Assembly: GCA_021292105.1 (NCBI GenBank)
Contig: CM037869.1
Location: 43,679,990-43,743,989, forward strand
Reading direction: 5' to 3'
Origin: Anadara kagoshimensis
Taxonomy: Eukaryota; Mollusca; Bivalvia; Arcoida; Arcidae
Length of the DNA stretch: 64,000 bases
Part shown: in pieces, positions 1 through 12,272 of the stretch
Layout of the letters: each line of letters opens with the position of its first letter
Numbering within the stretch: position 1 is the first letter of the stretch
Notes under the pieces: model-generated
The model's database searches: none
Told to the model about the DNA's origin: nothing
What the model saw: only the letters and a program-made list of their open reading frames with translations
Position numbers and translations under genes: made by a program

Positions 1-1336
1 ACCCCCCTAGCAACTTCGTTGCATGCATCATCATGACTCCATAAAGACCTTGACAGGTATGATAAAGTGGCAATGTCTAGCTCTATTTTAAACATTGGAC
101 ACATCTCTTGCTAAGAAACTTTGTCTGAGGGAGCCTCAACAGGGAAGGAAAGTCCAAATGTCTAAAAAATGCACTTCCTCAAAATCACAGAGTGTCCTGG
201 CTGATGATCCAACCAGGCCATTCTGGGTGGAAAAAATGCCACCACAAGGCTATAATATGATAGTAAATCAATCATAGCTTCTTTATATGCAATGTTACAA
301 CTAGCTCAGTCAGACACTACATGTATCCTCCATTGTTTTTGAAATCTCCTGCATTTAAATCTGTGAATTTTTTGTTGGGTCCGAATATGACACTACAACG
401 AGTTAAGCACTGCTTCATCACTTGCATTGACTTGACAATGCTAGCTCTTTAAAAATGTGCATGTGCTTGATCATTATCCTGATACTAAAGGAAAATGGAA
501 TGAATTGATGGAATTGTTTTATCCATTACTGTGTGGGACTCCTCTGAAGCATTAAACGCACAAGTAGATAAAATTGTTACCATGTGATGGCTGTTAAAAC
601 AATTATTAATTTCTAATGATGGTGTTGTTACTGGCATCTGTGGTTGCTAATCAGCTCTTTATCCCTCTTGCTGCAAAATTAATTTTCAACGCAACGTTAG
701 CAGCGCCAAATTGAAGTTCAAAATGCGAAATGATATGACGTCATCAATAGAATATGACGTCAGATGTGCTTGTAGTCATATGACATCATTAGTTAATTGT
801 AGATTATAATCTCAATAGTCAGTATTTTACATTTTTGTTTACTTTTCAAAATAATTTGAGTATCTCTTAGTATTTTAGACAAAAGTTGTCAATTTATTGA
901 AAGGACTTAAGTGTCCGTAATGGCAGGCTGTCGGTAGAGTTCACATATGTCCGTTTGGCAGCAAGAGGGTTAAAGGCGTCCATGGAGCTTGCAGCAACAA
1001 GGGTTTATAGAAGTCAATTCCAGAATGATATGCCGGCTATAAAAAAAAAAAAGAACCCATAACCCTCCAGATCTGGATCTAGAGTCTGAAGCTATACCAT
1101 ACTTTGACATACAGTAAAAACCTCTATTAATTATCACTGTTTGTTCAGTCCAATTTTATTGTTATAAACAAGTTTGGTGATAAATTAAGGGAGGATAATA
1201 AAGAAGAAATTGAAGAAAATAGACTTTTGGGACTTCAAAAATACTAGTACTATGGCAATATTAGAGGTGGAATAGTTAACTGTTAGCATTTTTGAGGTTT
1301 TACTTTGTCTTATTTTTGTTGTTAACTTTTATTTAG
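1..1336. other. Non-coding sequence upstream of the first visible MCMBP exon
   Basis: No exon matching the MCMBP N-terminus was recognised here. The first visible exon starts inside a codon, so a preceding coding exon must exist and is probably left of the window. The stretch is AT-rich. It holds two CRE-type palindromes TGACGTCA near 736 and 756. A truncated copy (about 1112-1275) of the element that starts TACAGTAAAACCT is also present; fuller copies lie near 16255 and 47184. Confidence 0.5.
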
Positions 1337-4300
1337 ATCAACATGGAACCGTAGATCATGAGTTGGTAAAAGATTACTTCAAGAGTCGTACAGAGACCAA
1401 AAATGCAATGTCATGGGTAAGTCTGCATAGATTTGTGTTGTTGGAAGTAATAATATTTATCAATTTGTCTAATTTTTAGAGCCTCACTAGTTTGGTGGTC
1501 TAAAGAGTTTGGTTATAGATCTAAGTTCAAATCTTGTTCAGATAGTGATGAATTGAACACCCAGAAGGATAACAATCATCAATTTAGTTAGCCGATTTGA
1601 TAATCGACAATTCATGTGTGTTGCCTAAAAAGTGATCATTTAGTAGATCTATCGATTAACAGAAAGCTATCACATATTGATGAAGCATGCTGTGTCCTAA
1701 AGCTGATAAGGATATATCAATACAAGTTATATTGCAATACAGTTTAGTACAGGGGTTCAAAATTCCCTGGGTCCGAGGTCCAGGACCTATTGATTTTACC
1801 TTGGGACCATTAATATTTAAATTGTAAAAGTCCGCTGAACCTGCCATTTTTACCAGAATAATTCTACTTTTTCAATATAATTACATAATTGGACATGGAT
1901 CTTTCAATGTTGATATTGGACTTTTAAAAACTTTATGTGGGACCTGCCAAAAATAAAGGCAAAAGGTCCTGGACCTTCCATTACAAAACATAATTTTTAA
2001 CCCCTGTTAGTAATTATGGAGAATATTTCAATACAATTTTTGGCATTTTATTACGCCTTATCACTATAATTTGATACTTGTATGATCATAGTTTTGTAGT
2101 GATAATTTACCTGCTGTTCATTCTAACTTTTAGATACCAAGTCTCAACAGTAGTCCGTTACACAGCCTACGACCCAACTCGGTGGTCCGTTATCGATGTA
2201 TGATACAGGACATGTATGATCCAGAATTCTATCTGGGCATTTACGAAGTTAAAGACGTCGGTACCCAGGCATCCAGTCTGCGATCCGGAAAGTACAAAGA
2301 CATCGCAGAATGTTCTGTAAGTATAGCTTAACAAATGCACAAATTTGTTGCCATGATATTCACTAGCATTGTAAGTAGGTCATTGTTTGATTACCAACCT
2401 GGTTAGACCCATTCCGTGAAAGTGGTTGGTCACTTCTTCAGATAAAACCTAAAAACTGTTGTCATGGTACAGGGTTCTTGCGTAGCCATGTTTTGGATCA
2501 ATATTCACAATTAAAATCTTAATCTTGTGGTTGATTTAAAAAAATAATAATGATAATAATATTTGACTATAAAAATGGTAAGATTAATAAAATAATAATA
2601 AATAAATCTGAAAAAATAATGTTTTCATCTGTTTTAGAGTTGTGTAACAATAATGGCATTTCATTTTCATAGTGTTGAGCATTACACTGCTGATTGTCTC
2701 AAAAACAAAGCCTTGGCTCAATCAAGGCAGTCCTATCATCCTATGATTGGTTGTGTACTTCATTTCAATTACATGTACTACAATGGCTGAAATTTTTGCA
2801 AGTGTACCAACTGTCTCCTTGGTGAAAAATATATTGGACCAGAGATCTTTGTTTCTAAATTATGTTTAAATGAATAGAATGAAATGGTAGAACAGTACAT
2901 TAATCAAATAATTCTGGTACAGAAATAATTCTAAATTACAGAACCATCAAGAAATCGACCCGGAATCGACAAAGAATGTCACCATGGACAGACAGACACT
3001 GTACTGTATACCAGTACCAGGGGAGGCAACTTGGGTGAAAGAAATATCCTTTAAAAATTTAATGCAGTATTCACTATGACTTAGAGTGGTTACCCTATTA
3101 TGCCAAACTTCTTGTGCTATTTTAAGTGGTTTTAAAATCTAATATTCCTTAAGCATGCCCAGAAACCTATACCTAAAATACCTGTTTACAGTTCTAAGTT
3201 TTCATTTGAAAATTCATCACCTAAACTGAACAAAAAGATGTATAATGAAAAAAAACTAGTTCAGTGATAAAATATATTGATAGACATTTTGTTTTTGGTG
3301 AATATTCACCTCATCTGTGAGGGACTCGCTACCTGAGTGGTCTAAAGACGTAAGTGCACAATTATGGATCACAATACTTATCATGCCCTAGGTTCACATC
3401 CCACTTGGAACAGATCATAGTGTGAAAAAGTTAGCCAGTTCACTTGCCATTAGTTTTCTCCAGGCACTCCAGTTTCCTCCACCATCCATGAACTGAGCAC
3501 CTGTTACATGCACATAAAAGAATTTTCACTGGGGCATAAATCAGGTTACCAACACTTCACCATCCCAGAACTGGCTACCTCCATCATCTATGAACTGAGC
3601 ACCTGGTACATACATAAAAGAAATTTCACTGGGGCATAAAGCAGGTTACCAACACTTTACCATCCCAGAACTGGCCACCTCCATCATCTGTGAACTGAGA
3701 ACCTGGTACATACACTTAAAAGAATTTTCACGGGGGCAAAAAGCAGGTTACCAACACTTCACCATCCCAGAACTGGCCACATCAATGTAAGTGAAAAATC
3801 TTGACTGGGTGTGTCCCACTCCACTCTGCTTCCTGCTGTAAGTGAGGTTATGGGTTTTGAAGTCGTTCATATATAATTTTCCTTAGTGGGTAATTAACGG
3901 ATTCTCGGATACCGCTGGACAAAAAGCCCAACCATCAACATCACATACCCCTGTTAGATGTAAAAGAAGCTTGGAGGAAGATGACGTCACTGAAGAGGGC
4001 GAGACTAAAGATGTTACCATGGAAACCAATTCTTCCGAGACTTCAGATAATGTTAAAAGAACACGCACAGATCAGAGTGCAGGTATGAACAACAAAATAA
4101 AAACAGGATTGTGTATTCAACTGAATACACATTTTTCAAAATATTTTTAGAACAGGCTCTGGGTAGGTTGAAAATGAACAAAATAGTGTAGACAAAACAT
4201 TTTAACATCACATCAACAAACTTTCAGCTATTCTTGACAAGAGAAAGTTTATTAATCTCTTAATCCGAGAACAATTTCATGTATAGGTGAGATATACAAT

Positions 4301-7300
4301 TGTGTTTTATGGTCTGCCTTGAATTAGTGTGCACTCGTCACAACTTTTAAGTCATTAGGCTACAGATAAGTACACCACTCCCCCAGTCACATGATACTGA
4401 CATTTGCAAAAAGAGAAAATAGACTTGACTTACTTGAAATAAGAACTCATTATGTATACAAATAACTTGAATACAATTCTACTGGCCTTTTTAAGAAGGT
4501 TTCCCTTATATATGGGTGACCTTTAAGGCAGCTTGGATTGTAATTTAGAAAACATTTTACATTGTAGAATCAGCAACACCAGTTACCCTAGATTTGAATT
4601 TCCCATTACCATCAGAAACTGGAATATCCTGTTTAGTAAAGGTGAGAGTTTATGAGAATGTATCTTAAGTGGAAACTAATGCTTATAATTATTTGTAGAG
4701 AAGTTATCTTCCTGTACCAGCCAAATGAATAGTTAAAGTAATCAGGGATTTATCAAGGGCCTATTTAGGGCCGAAATTCTGCCCCATTCCCAATGGAAAA
4801 GACACAGATTTTTTCCCAAAATTGGCTGAGAAAATTCCCAATTAGAAAATCAGATACATAACTGAAGTCTGGCCATAAATGTGGCTGCTTTTCTCAATCT
4901 TCAATCAACTCAATACACTAAAAGCATTAGATTTAATCATTAATGACATCATATATGATGTCAAAGTTTTCCCAAAATGAGCAAGAAGTTGATAGTTTTT
5001 CCCAATTTTTAGTCTAGAGCCTTTTCCCAAAAGACCCCGATAAATCCCTGGTAATACTGATGAAGATTTAGACAATAATTGACTTACCTTGAGACCACTA
5101 CAGTGGCCCAGTTAGTAGAGTACTCATTCCTAATGTAAGGTCATGCCTGACCAAGAGTTGAAAATACAATAAAACCTGTCTATAAAGGACACCCAAGGGA
5201 ACCAGTAAAAGTGGCCTTTGTGGGCAGGTGACCTTTATATACAGGTTCAAATAATATGAATAAAGAACAATTGGGATACAATATTCTACTGGCCTTTATA
5301 AGCAGGTGGTCCTCATATAGAGGTGGCTTTTAAGGCAGATTAGACTGTAGATAGTTTGTATTGATGACTTTTTTTGTACAAAATACTTGGCATTTAGAAA
5401 TAAAAGTCTCCAAATCCTTTATCAGAGGCTTTAAAAACGATGCCCTGTTGCACATTGCCCTGAGCTCAAGCTCACGGCAAATATCATTTTTTATGTCACT
5501 TCACCTATAGCTGGTGACCAGATGATATAAGTGTTAATATTCTTGACTGGAACATTAACCACCGTTCAATATTATGAATGTTTTGGATATAAATCTTTTA
5601 AAACCTGATTTTTTTTTTCTTTCAGATATACGATAACTTGGATGGTTACCAAGTCAACGATGTAGTAGAATTTATAGGAGTATTGTCTGTAGATCCGGCA
5701 TTAGCACAGCACACTGACAATAAGTAGGTACTCAATGAGAGTTCAGTGTATTTTCTCTGGTCTAGATTTCACCGTTTTATTTTTGCCCAAAATTTATAAA
5801 ATACAAGTAGAACTAAAACAAAAAAATTAAATGACTGTACACAGGGTTCGCACAGATCTGGAAAAGTCATTAAGATTTCTATATAGTCATTGACAAGTCA
5901 TGGAATTTAATCTTGTGATTTCTAGAACAAATAAAAGCATATAGAATTCTAAAACATGTCAACTGACCATTATCTTTTCGGAAAAAAATCAGGAATTTTT
6001 CTGTTACACACAAAACTAGATTCATTGTATTTACCGTTTTCTATTTGCTCTGGTAGTTATATTAAGAGTTTTCTCCCTTGGTATGTGTCATATACAAAAC
6101 ACTCTGTCAACTTTCGACAGGAAACCTGTTTAAATTTAAGTTTCATTATGTAAGCTACAATAGTCATGGAAATTTTGTAAACTATCTGGAAAAGTCGGGG
6201 AAAAAATCAGGGAATTTTGTCACAAGTTTTCTGTACTAACCCTGTGTACAATCTCTGTACATATTGTACGACATCCGTTCACCTATACTTTGCACTTGGG
6301 ATTATCGCGCATCTCGCCTTCTAGGTGTGAATCCTACTTTGGCAGTTTGTGTGTGAAAGAATTTGTCAGTTTGCTTGTCAAAATTGGTTCATTTTCTTTT
6401 GGCACTAGAGCTTTTTGCCATTTTGAAATTCAGATAGAAGTTGAAAAATCTTGACTTTGACATGAAACACCCTTACTCGGATATATCCCAGAAATGACCA
6501 CCTCGGCATTCCCTTCACCATTTCAATGACATGCATATTAGAAATGTTATCCAGGTTGTTTAGTATAGACACTATATATATGGTGATAGGACTTTAATAG
6601 ACAAGGTAATGTATGTCAAATAACTGGAAAAATGAAGATATCGAGTATTAGAATCTTCCACCGAACTAGAAATTAGTCATTTAGATGATTGACGGATCGC
6701 CAGCCACGCCCAGTGTTTCGACAAAGGCCCGGCATGCTTGAATGACACACAATAAGAATTAAAACTCAGTCTGAATTGTTCCGTTTAATGACGTCACTGA
6801 CACTAGAACATCATTAGTTGCCATGGTGCTGCTTTGGTATCATGATGGCGGCCAGTGTCGGAACATAAAAGGAGTGGCCGGCGATATGTAAATTGAGTAC
6901 ATAGAAACAATTAATTAGTGTCTGGAGCTTGTACTGTCTTTTGGACGATACATACAGCTAAACCTTGCTATAATACCAAAATTTGACTGAACAAATGGTA
7001 GCAATGAATCAAGGTTTTACTCATATCGCTGCCATAATACTTGAACATTGTTTTATTCAGACCAGATGGGTTACAAAGCAGTATAGAGGGATATGAAGAG
7101 GAACCGATGGAGGAAAGAAATGCACATGCCCCGCCTCCATCACTGGTTCCTAGGCTACATGCCATCCTCGCTAACAAACTGCCACATGTTAACCCATATA
7201 TACCGATCGACACTGAACATGCAGACTTCAAAGCAGGTAATTATATCAAATCTGGTATTATTTTGTGGATCTTGTTTTATTTAAGAAAATGTCAAACTTA

Positions 7301-10300
7301 ATAGTGCCAAAAATATCATTTACTCCAGTGTATAATATAGTGTAGTGTGATTAATTTCATTTATTTTAAGGCCTAAAAAAATTGTTTGGTTCGGGTCAGC
7401 TGACCCTACCTGCAAATTTGGCCCGACCCTGATGTTTTTTTTTTTGTTGTCTGACCCTTTCTGTTTGAGAAACATTTGATCTGTATCTGTAAAACTTTTT
7501 GAGAGCCTTGATAAGCCTAGGCTTGCAATATCCTTGTGTCAACAATTTATTTGTAAGCAGCTTGCTTTGTTGTTTAAAGAGATATTTATATATATATATT
7601 TATATAAAACCCTACCTACTCTACCTAGATTTTTTTTACCTCACCAGAACAAAACTGTTTTTAGGCCTAAAACAGTTTGCACAAGATCTGATTACATGGC
7701 AAAGTGCCGAGTAGGTCTCAATCTTGTTGATAGTTTATGATTGTAATGGGATTTGATGATGCAAGTTTTTTCAACAGTTCCTTGGTTCAGTTAAATTTCA
7801 TTAATGTTATTATCCTCCACTCTTTTCAAGGAATAGGAATATACATGTTTATAAAATTCAAATTTCCATCTTTCTGTCTGTGGGTTTAGCCAACTTTATT
7901 CTTGAAAGCTATGAATCACTATTTCACATTTCTTTTGGCATTTTGTTAAATATTAATTTGTTGTTCATTTCGTATAAATAAAAGTATTTATTTTGCATTT
8001 CAGCCTTAAGTCAGCTACAGGCAGAAGTTAACACATTACGGTCACAGATTACATCACTGCTGAAACATGTGGTATTGGGGGATACTTTAGCTGCTGAATA
8101 TTTATTTTGTCATTTAATATCAACCATGTAGGTATTAATGTATAATTTAATTGGTTTTGATAGTTATATAGTTGTTTCATATTCCTCAAAATGTTGCAAA
8201 TATGAATTCTGTCAGAATCTGAGAAACATTTTAAGATAGCTGTTGAAATAACTTTATTGTTCTATACGATGCATGGTTATCCTAAAGAAAGGTTGGGCTG
8301 AGTATTCTAAAGAGCCTGTCGCAGCAAAGGTTCAAATCCAGTTCAGGTAGAACCCAATGAGAGAGTTTTAGTTTGCATGCAGAAGGTCAGTGGTTTTCTG
8401 TAGGTACTTTGGTTTCCCCTTCACCATCCTAGAGCTGATCATCGCTATATAAGTGAAACAATCTTTACTATCTTTAGTAAGTGGGAGATTGTGGGTTTGA
8501 ACCCAGGCCAGGTCTGTAAACTTGCAAGCACTTAGCATAATAAAATGAAAGTCATGGTTCTTTCGGATGGGAACCTAAAATAAACGAGGTCCCATGTCAC
8601 GGTGGGCTTGGCATGCTACAGAACCCTGCTGTATAATGCCATCAGCGCAACACATAGGCAAAGTTTTTGCACTTACCTATAGCTGTCAACGTCTCGATAG
8701 AAGAGAAATATTGTTGACTGGGACCTTAAACACCATTACTCAACTCAACTCAACTCTACTATCATTAATACTGCATTGAACAACATTTTAAAATCAAGCC
8801 AGGGATTTATCAGGGTCCTTTGGGAAAAGGCCCTAAATTAAAAGTTGGGAAAAACTATCAACTGTTTGCTCATTTTGGGAAAACTTCAACATCATTTTTG
8901 ATGCCATTAATGATTAAATCTAATGCTGAAGGTGCTCAGCAATGTCATGGACACCAAGATTAGAAACAAATTTTACAAAGCCTTCAAAATTACACAAAAT
9001 TTACTTTCATTTTCGTTTAAAAACACAACAATTTTCTAATTGGGAATTTTCTCAGCCGATTTTGGGGAAAAATCAACATTTTTACCATTGGAAATGGGGC
9101 CGAATTTCGGCCCTAAATAGATCCTTGATAAATCCCTGCAAGCATATCATACTTGTACCTAAAACATCAATATAGCAGATAGTGAAAGAATTGAAAATTT
9201 AATATTGGTTAATTTTTCGGGAGAAGCCTCATTTCATTTCAAGTTATAGTATATTCTTCTGACTGTTGCCTGGTGTCTTGAAAAACACATCCAACAAGCA
9301 GGTTGCAGTGGGCTCCATTGACCAGAAAAGAATGTCACAAGACATAACAGATGCCAAATATGATAAGGAGAAGTGTGTCTGATTGTTTTAAAAGCCGTGG
9401 AATGACAAATTTCCATGGGTCGTCTATGATGCGGATAATGCGAAAGTGTATTACTGTATTGTAAATACTGCCGAAAATACCCTCTAACTACCAATAGAAA
9501 TGATGCAAATTGATTTGTGTCTTCTTTAATTCTGCCGTTAATCAAACTCATGACTTGATAAAAAAAAGAAAAATTGCGGACGACTTTTGATGTTCTGCAT
9601 CAAAAGTCCTGGGCTTCAGCTCAACTGAAAAAAATTTCAACCCCTGGATGTAAAACTTTTCATGTGAAACAATCTTTTTCTATTTGTATTTATCAGATAT
9701 GGAAGAGCAGATGTGATGCCTCTGGGAAAGTTTTCTGTAAATTTAACACAGTGTCCATCATCCAAGGAATATGTAGATTTGTTGTACAAGTTTATATCAA
9801 CAATCGTTACCAAGGTAACATCAGCAATTTAAAGACTTTAGATATCTTGGCCAGAATATTTACTATTTGTTTTAACCTACAAAGTTATCAATGTTGTTCA
9901 GGAAATTTTAGTCGTCATATTAGGAAATTATTGTAAGGCATATGTATGAAATCTGCGAAGCGGTAATTTTAATTTATTTTGAAGGGTATAATAACGTATT
10001 TTGGTGAAATATTCATGACTGGGATGTGAAACCCTTGTCTGTCAATCATGTGTTTATTTGGAAGAGTATAATCCAATGTTGTTTATTATATCTTTTGTAA
10101 ATTTCTCGAAATTTGATTGGTTAATAAGCAATCTAGTAAATTTTAATGTTACCCTTGGATTTCACAAAATCTTACATCACAGGGTGACATTACCTGGGCG
10201 GTTGACATTATAAAAAATGTCATATGCACAGAAAAACTGTATATGCCGGTTCCAACACATTCGTCTTCTAAATCGGTAAAACGCTTTTCTAAAGTAATGT

Positions 10301-11791
10301 AAAATGTGATTAATGTTACAAGTGTCTCACAAATTGCTTAAAGACGACAGCTGACCGTCATGATTTTCACTTCAGTATACTTTGGTTGAACAGTATAATA
10401 AACATCAACAACCGGTGTAATAAAATAAATATTACATTTTCTCATAGGGTGACAGTCCATATATTGTCACTCCTCAAAATTCATTGTCATGAACATGGTA
10501 AAAATTTTATTTATAGCTTGTGACATCTCAAAACCCCATTCAATAAATCAATTTTGTACTTTATTTCAGAGTCATCTTTTACCCCTGACAATAGATAACA
10601 TGAACACAATGAAGTTAACTCCTCGGAAAGATTATACAGCAAATAGATTAAAAACAGGCTTACTTCAGCTGAGTGGTGACACATCACTGGTGGTAGACGA
10701 AACAGTGTTGGAGCCAGGACAACTAGATGCTAATGGTATTTACAGGGTTCCCAGAGTCTTGAAAAGTGCTTGAAAAATGAGCCCTGACTGGAAAAGTCCT
10801 TGAAAATGAGTAACAACAAGCAGGTCCTTAAAAGTCTGGAATTGTGTCAGTCTGTCTTGAAAAGGCCTGGAATTTTGAACTAATCAACCTGAGTTCAGAA
10901 CTGTGTAATATCGTTCTTTGTTGGAGAAATAAAAAGTAAATGAATTTTTGAACACAGGAACACTTAAAATGCAAAAGTACTTTTTAAAAGTACCATATTT
11001 ATCAGTCAGGGTCTCGGTGGCCGAGTGGTCCAAGTGTGCACATAAGGATCTAGGGACCTCTAACCACTTAGGTGTGAATTCCACTGGGGTGGATCAAAAT
11101 GGGAGGTTAGTCAGTAATCTCGGAAAGCTTGCTGAAGATCAGGACCCGGTTGTTCGAAGCTTGATTAGTTTAATCACTGATTAACACAAATTCAAAAAGT
11201 CAATAAAAAACAAAATAACATGATCAAATTGATAGTTTTATAATTAAATGGTTTAGTATGATTGAATTCTATTCACTTTCAACATTTTCAACGTAAATTT
11301 CACATCAAATCTGAAATAATGCAAAATTCCAATTTTGACTAATCAATTGATTAAACTAATCAAGCTTCGAAGAACTGGCCCCAGTTGTTGCTTTCAAGTA
11401 CTCTAGTTTTCTCTACAAACCATGAACTGATCACCTCTTTGTAAGTGAATTAATCTGGACTAGGGAGAAAGCTATCATCCATGAACTGACCACCTCTATT
11501 TAAGCGAAATAATCTGGACTAGGGCATTAGACTTCATTACCCACTCCACTGACTCATCAAAAAATCTTGTTCACATTTTGTAAAGCTTAAATTTCAAATT
11601 TTACAGGTGTCAGGAATATCACTTCACTGGGTAACTTAATTAGTTGGCAGAAAGTGGAATATGATTTTAGTTTCCATAATTTAGTTATCCACTCTAATGT
11701 GTCGGTACTTATCTTATCAGAAGCTAAATCCATTTTACCTGTAAGTATAGTGTGAATGTGTGTGTGGACATTCTGAATACTAGTGCTTGTA

Positions 11792-11835
<44 letters not shown>

Positions 11836-12221
11836 GTGTATGTGTGTGAGAGGCCACAGTGGCTTAATGGAAAAGACAGTCTTCAAATCAAGGGTTTCTC
11901 ACTGCTGTGAGTTCGAGTCCCGCTCAGACCACATGTGGGAAATGGAATTTTCCTTGCTGTTGGCCTTTACTGGATCACTTGGTATCAGTATTATGGACTG
12001 GGGGAATGGTAGACTTGTCTGCAGCGTACAAACTCTGTTAGCTAGCACGTTAAAGTCGCTCTGAGTGCATGCTCTACAAAGCAGACCATACAACACACTC
12101 GCACTTCTCATGCATACACGAAATTGTTCATAGATTAATCCATAGAGATTAATAAAATAGTTCTCGTCGCAAACAGCTGAAAAATTGCTGATGCGACATT
12201 AAGCAATATTCAACCTACTAA

Positions 12222-12272
<51 letters not shown>

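Noticed and set aside
3887-3898. GT-AG alternative for MCMBP intron 3 (acceptor AG at 3885-3886)
   Set aside because: It would add WVING-like residues and require a donor inside the conserved TWVKE, whereas the AT-AC borders keep conserved spacing.
9234-9551. Minus-strand 105-codon open frame
   Set aside because: It lies in MCMBP intron 8 with no recognisable domain or splice context; the length is within chance for this window.
11587-11886. Minus-strand 99-codon open frame with an Arg/Glu run
   Set aside because: It overlaps MCMBP exon 11 in antisense and a (CT)n microsatellite.
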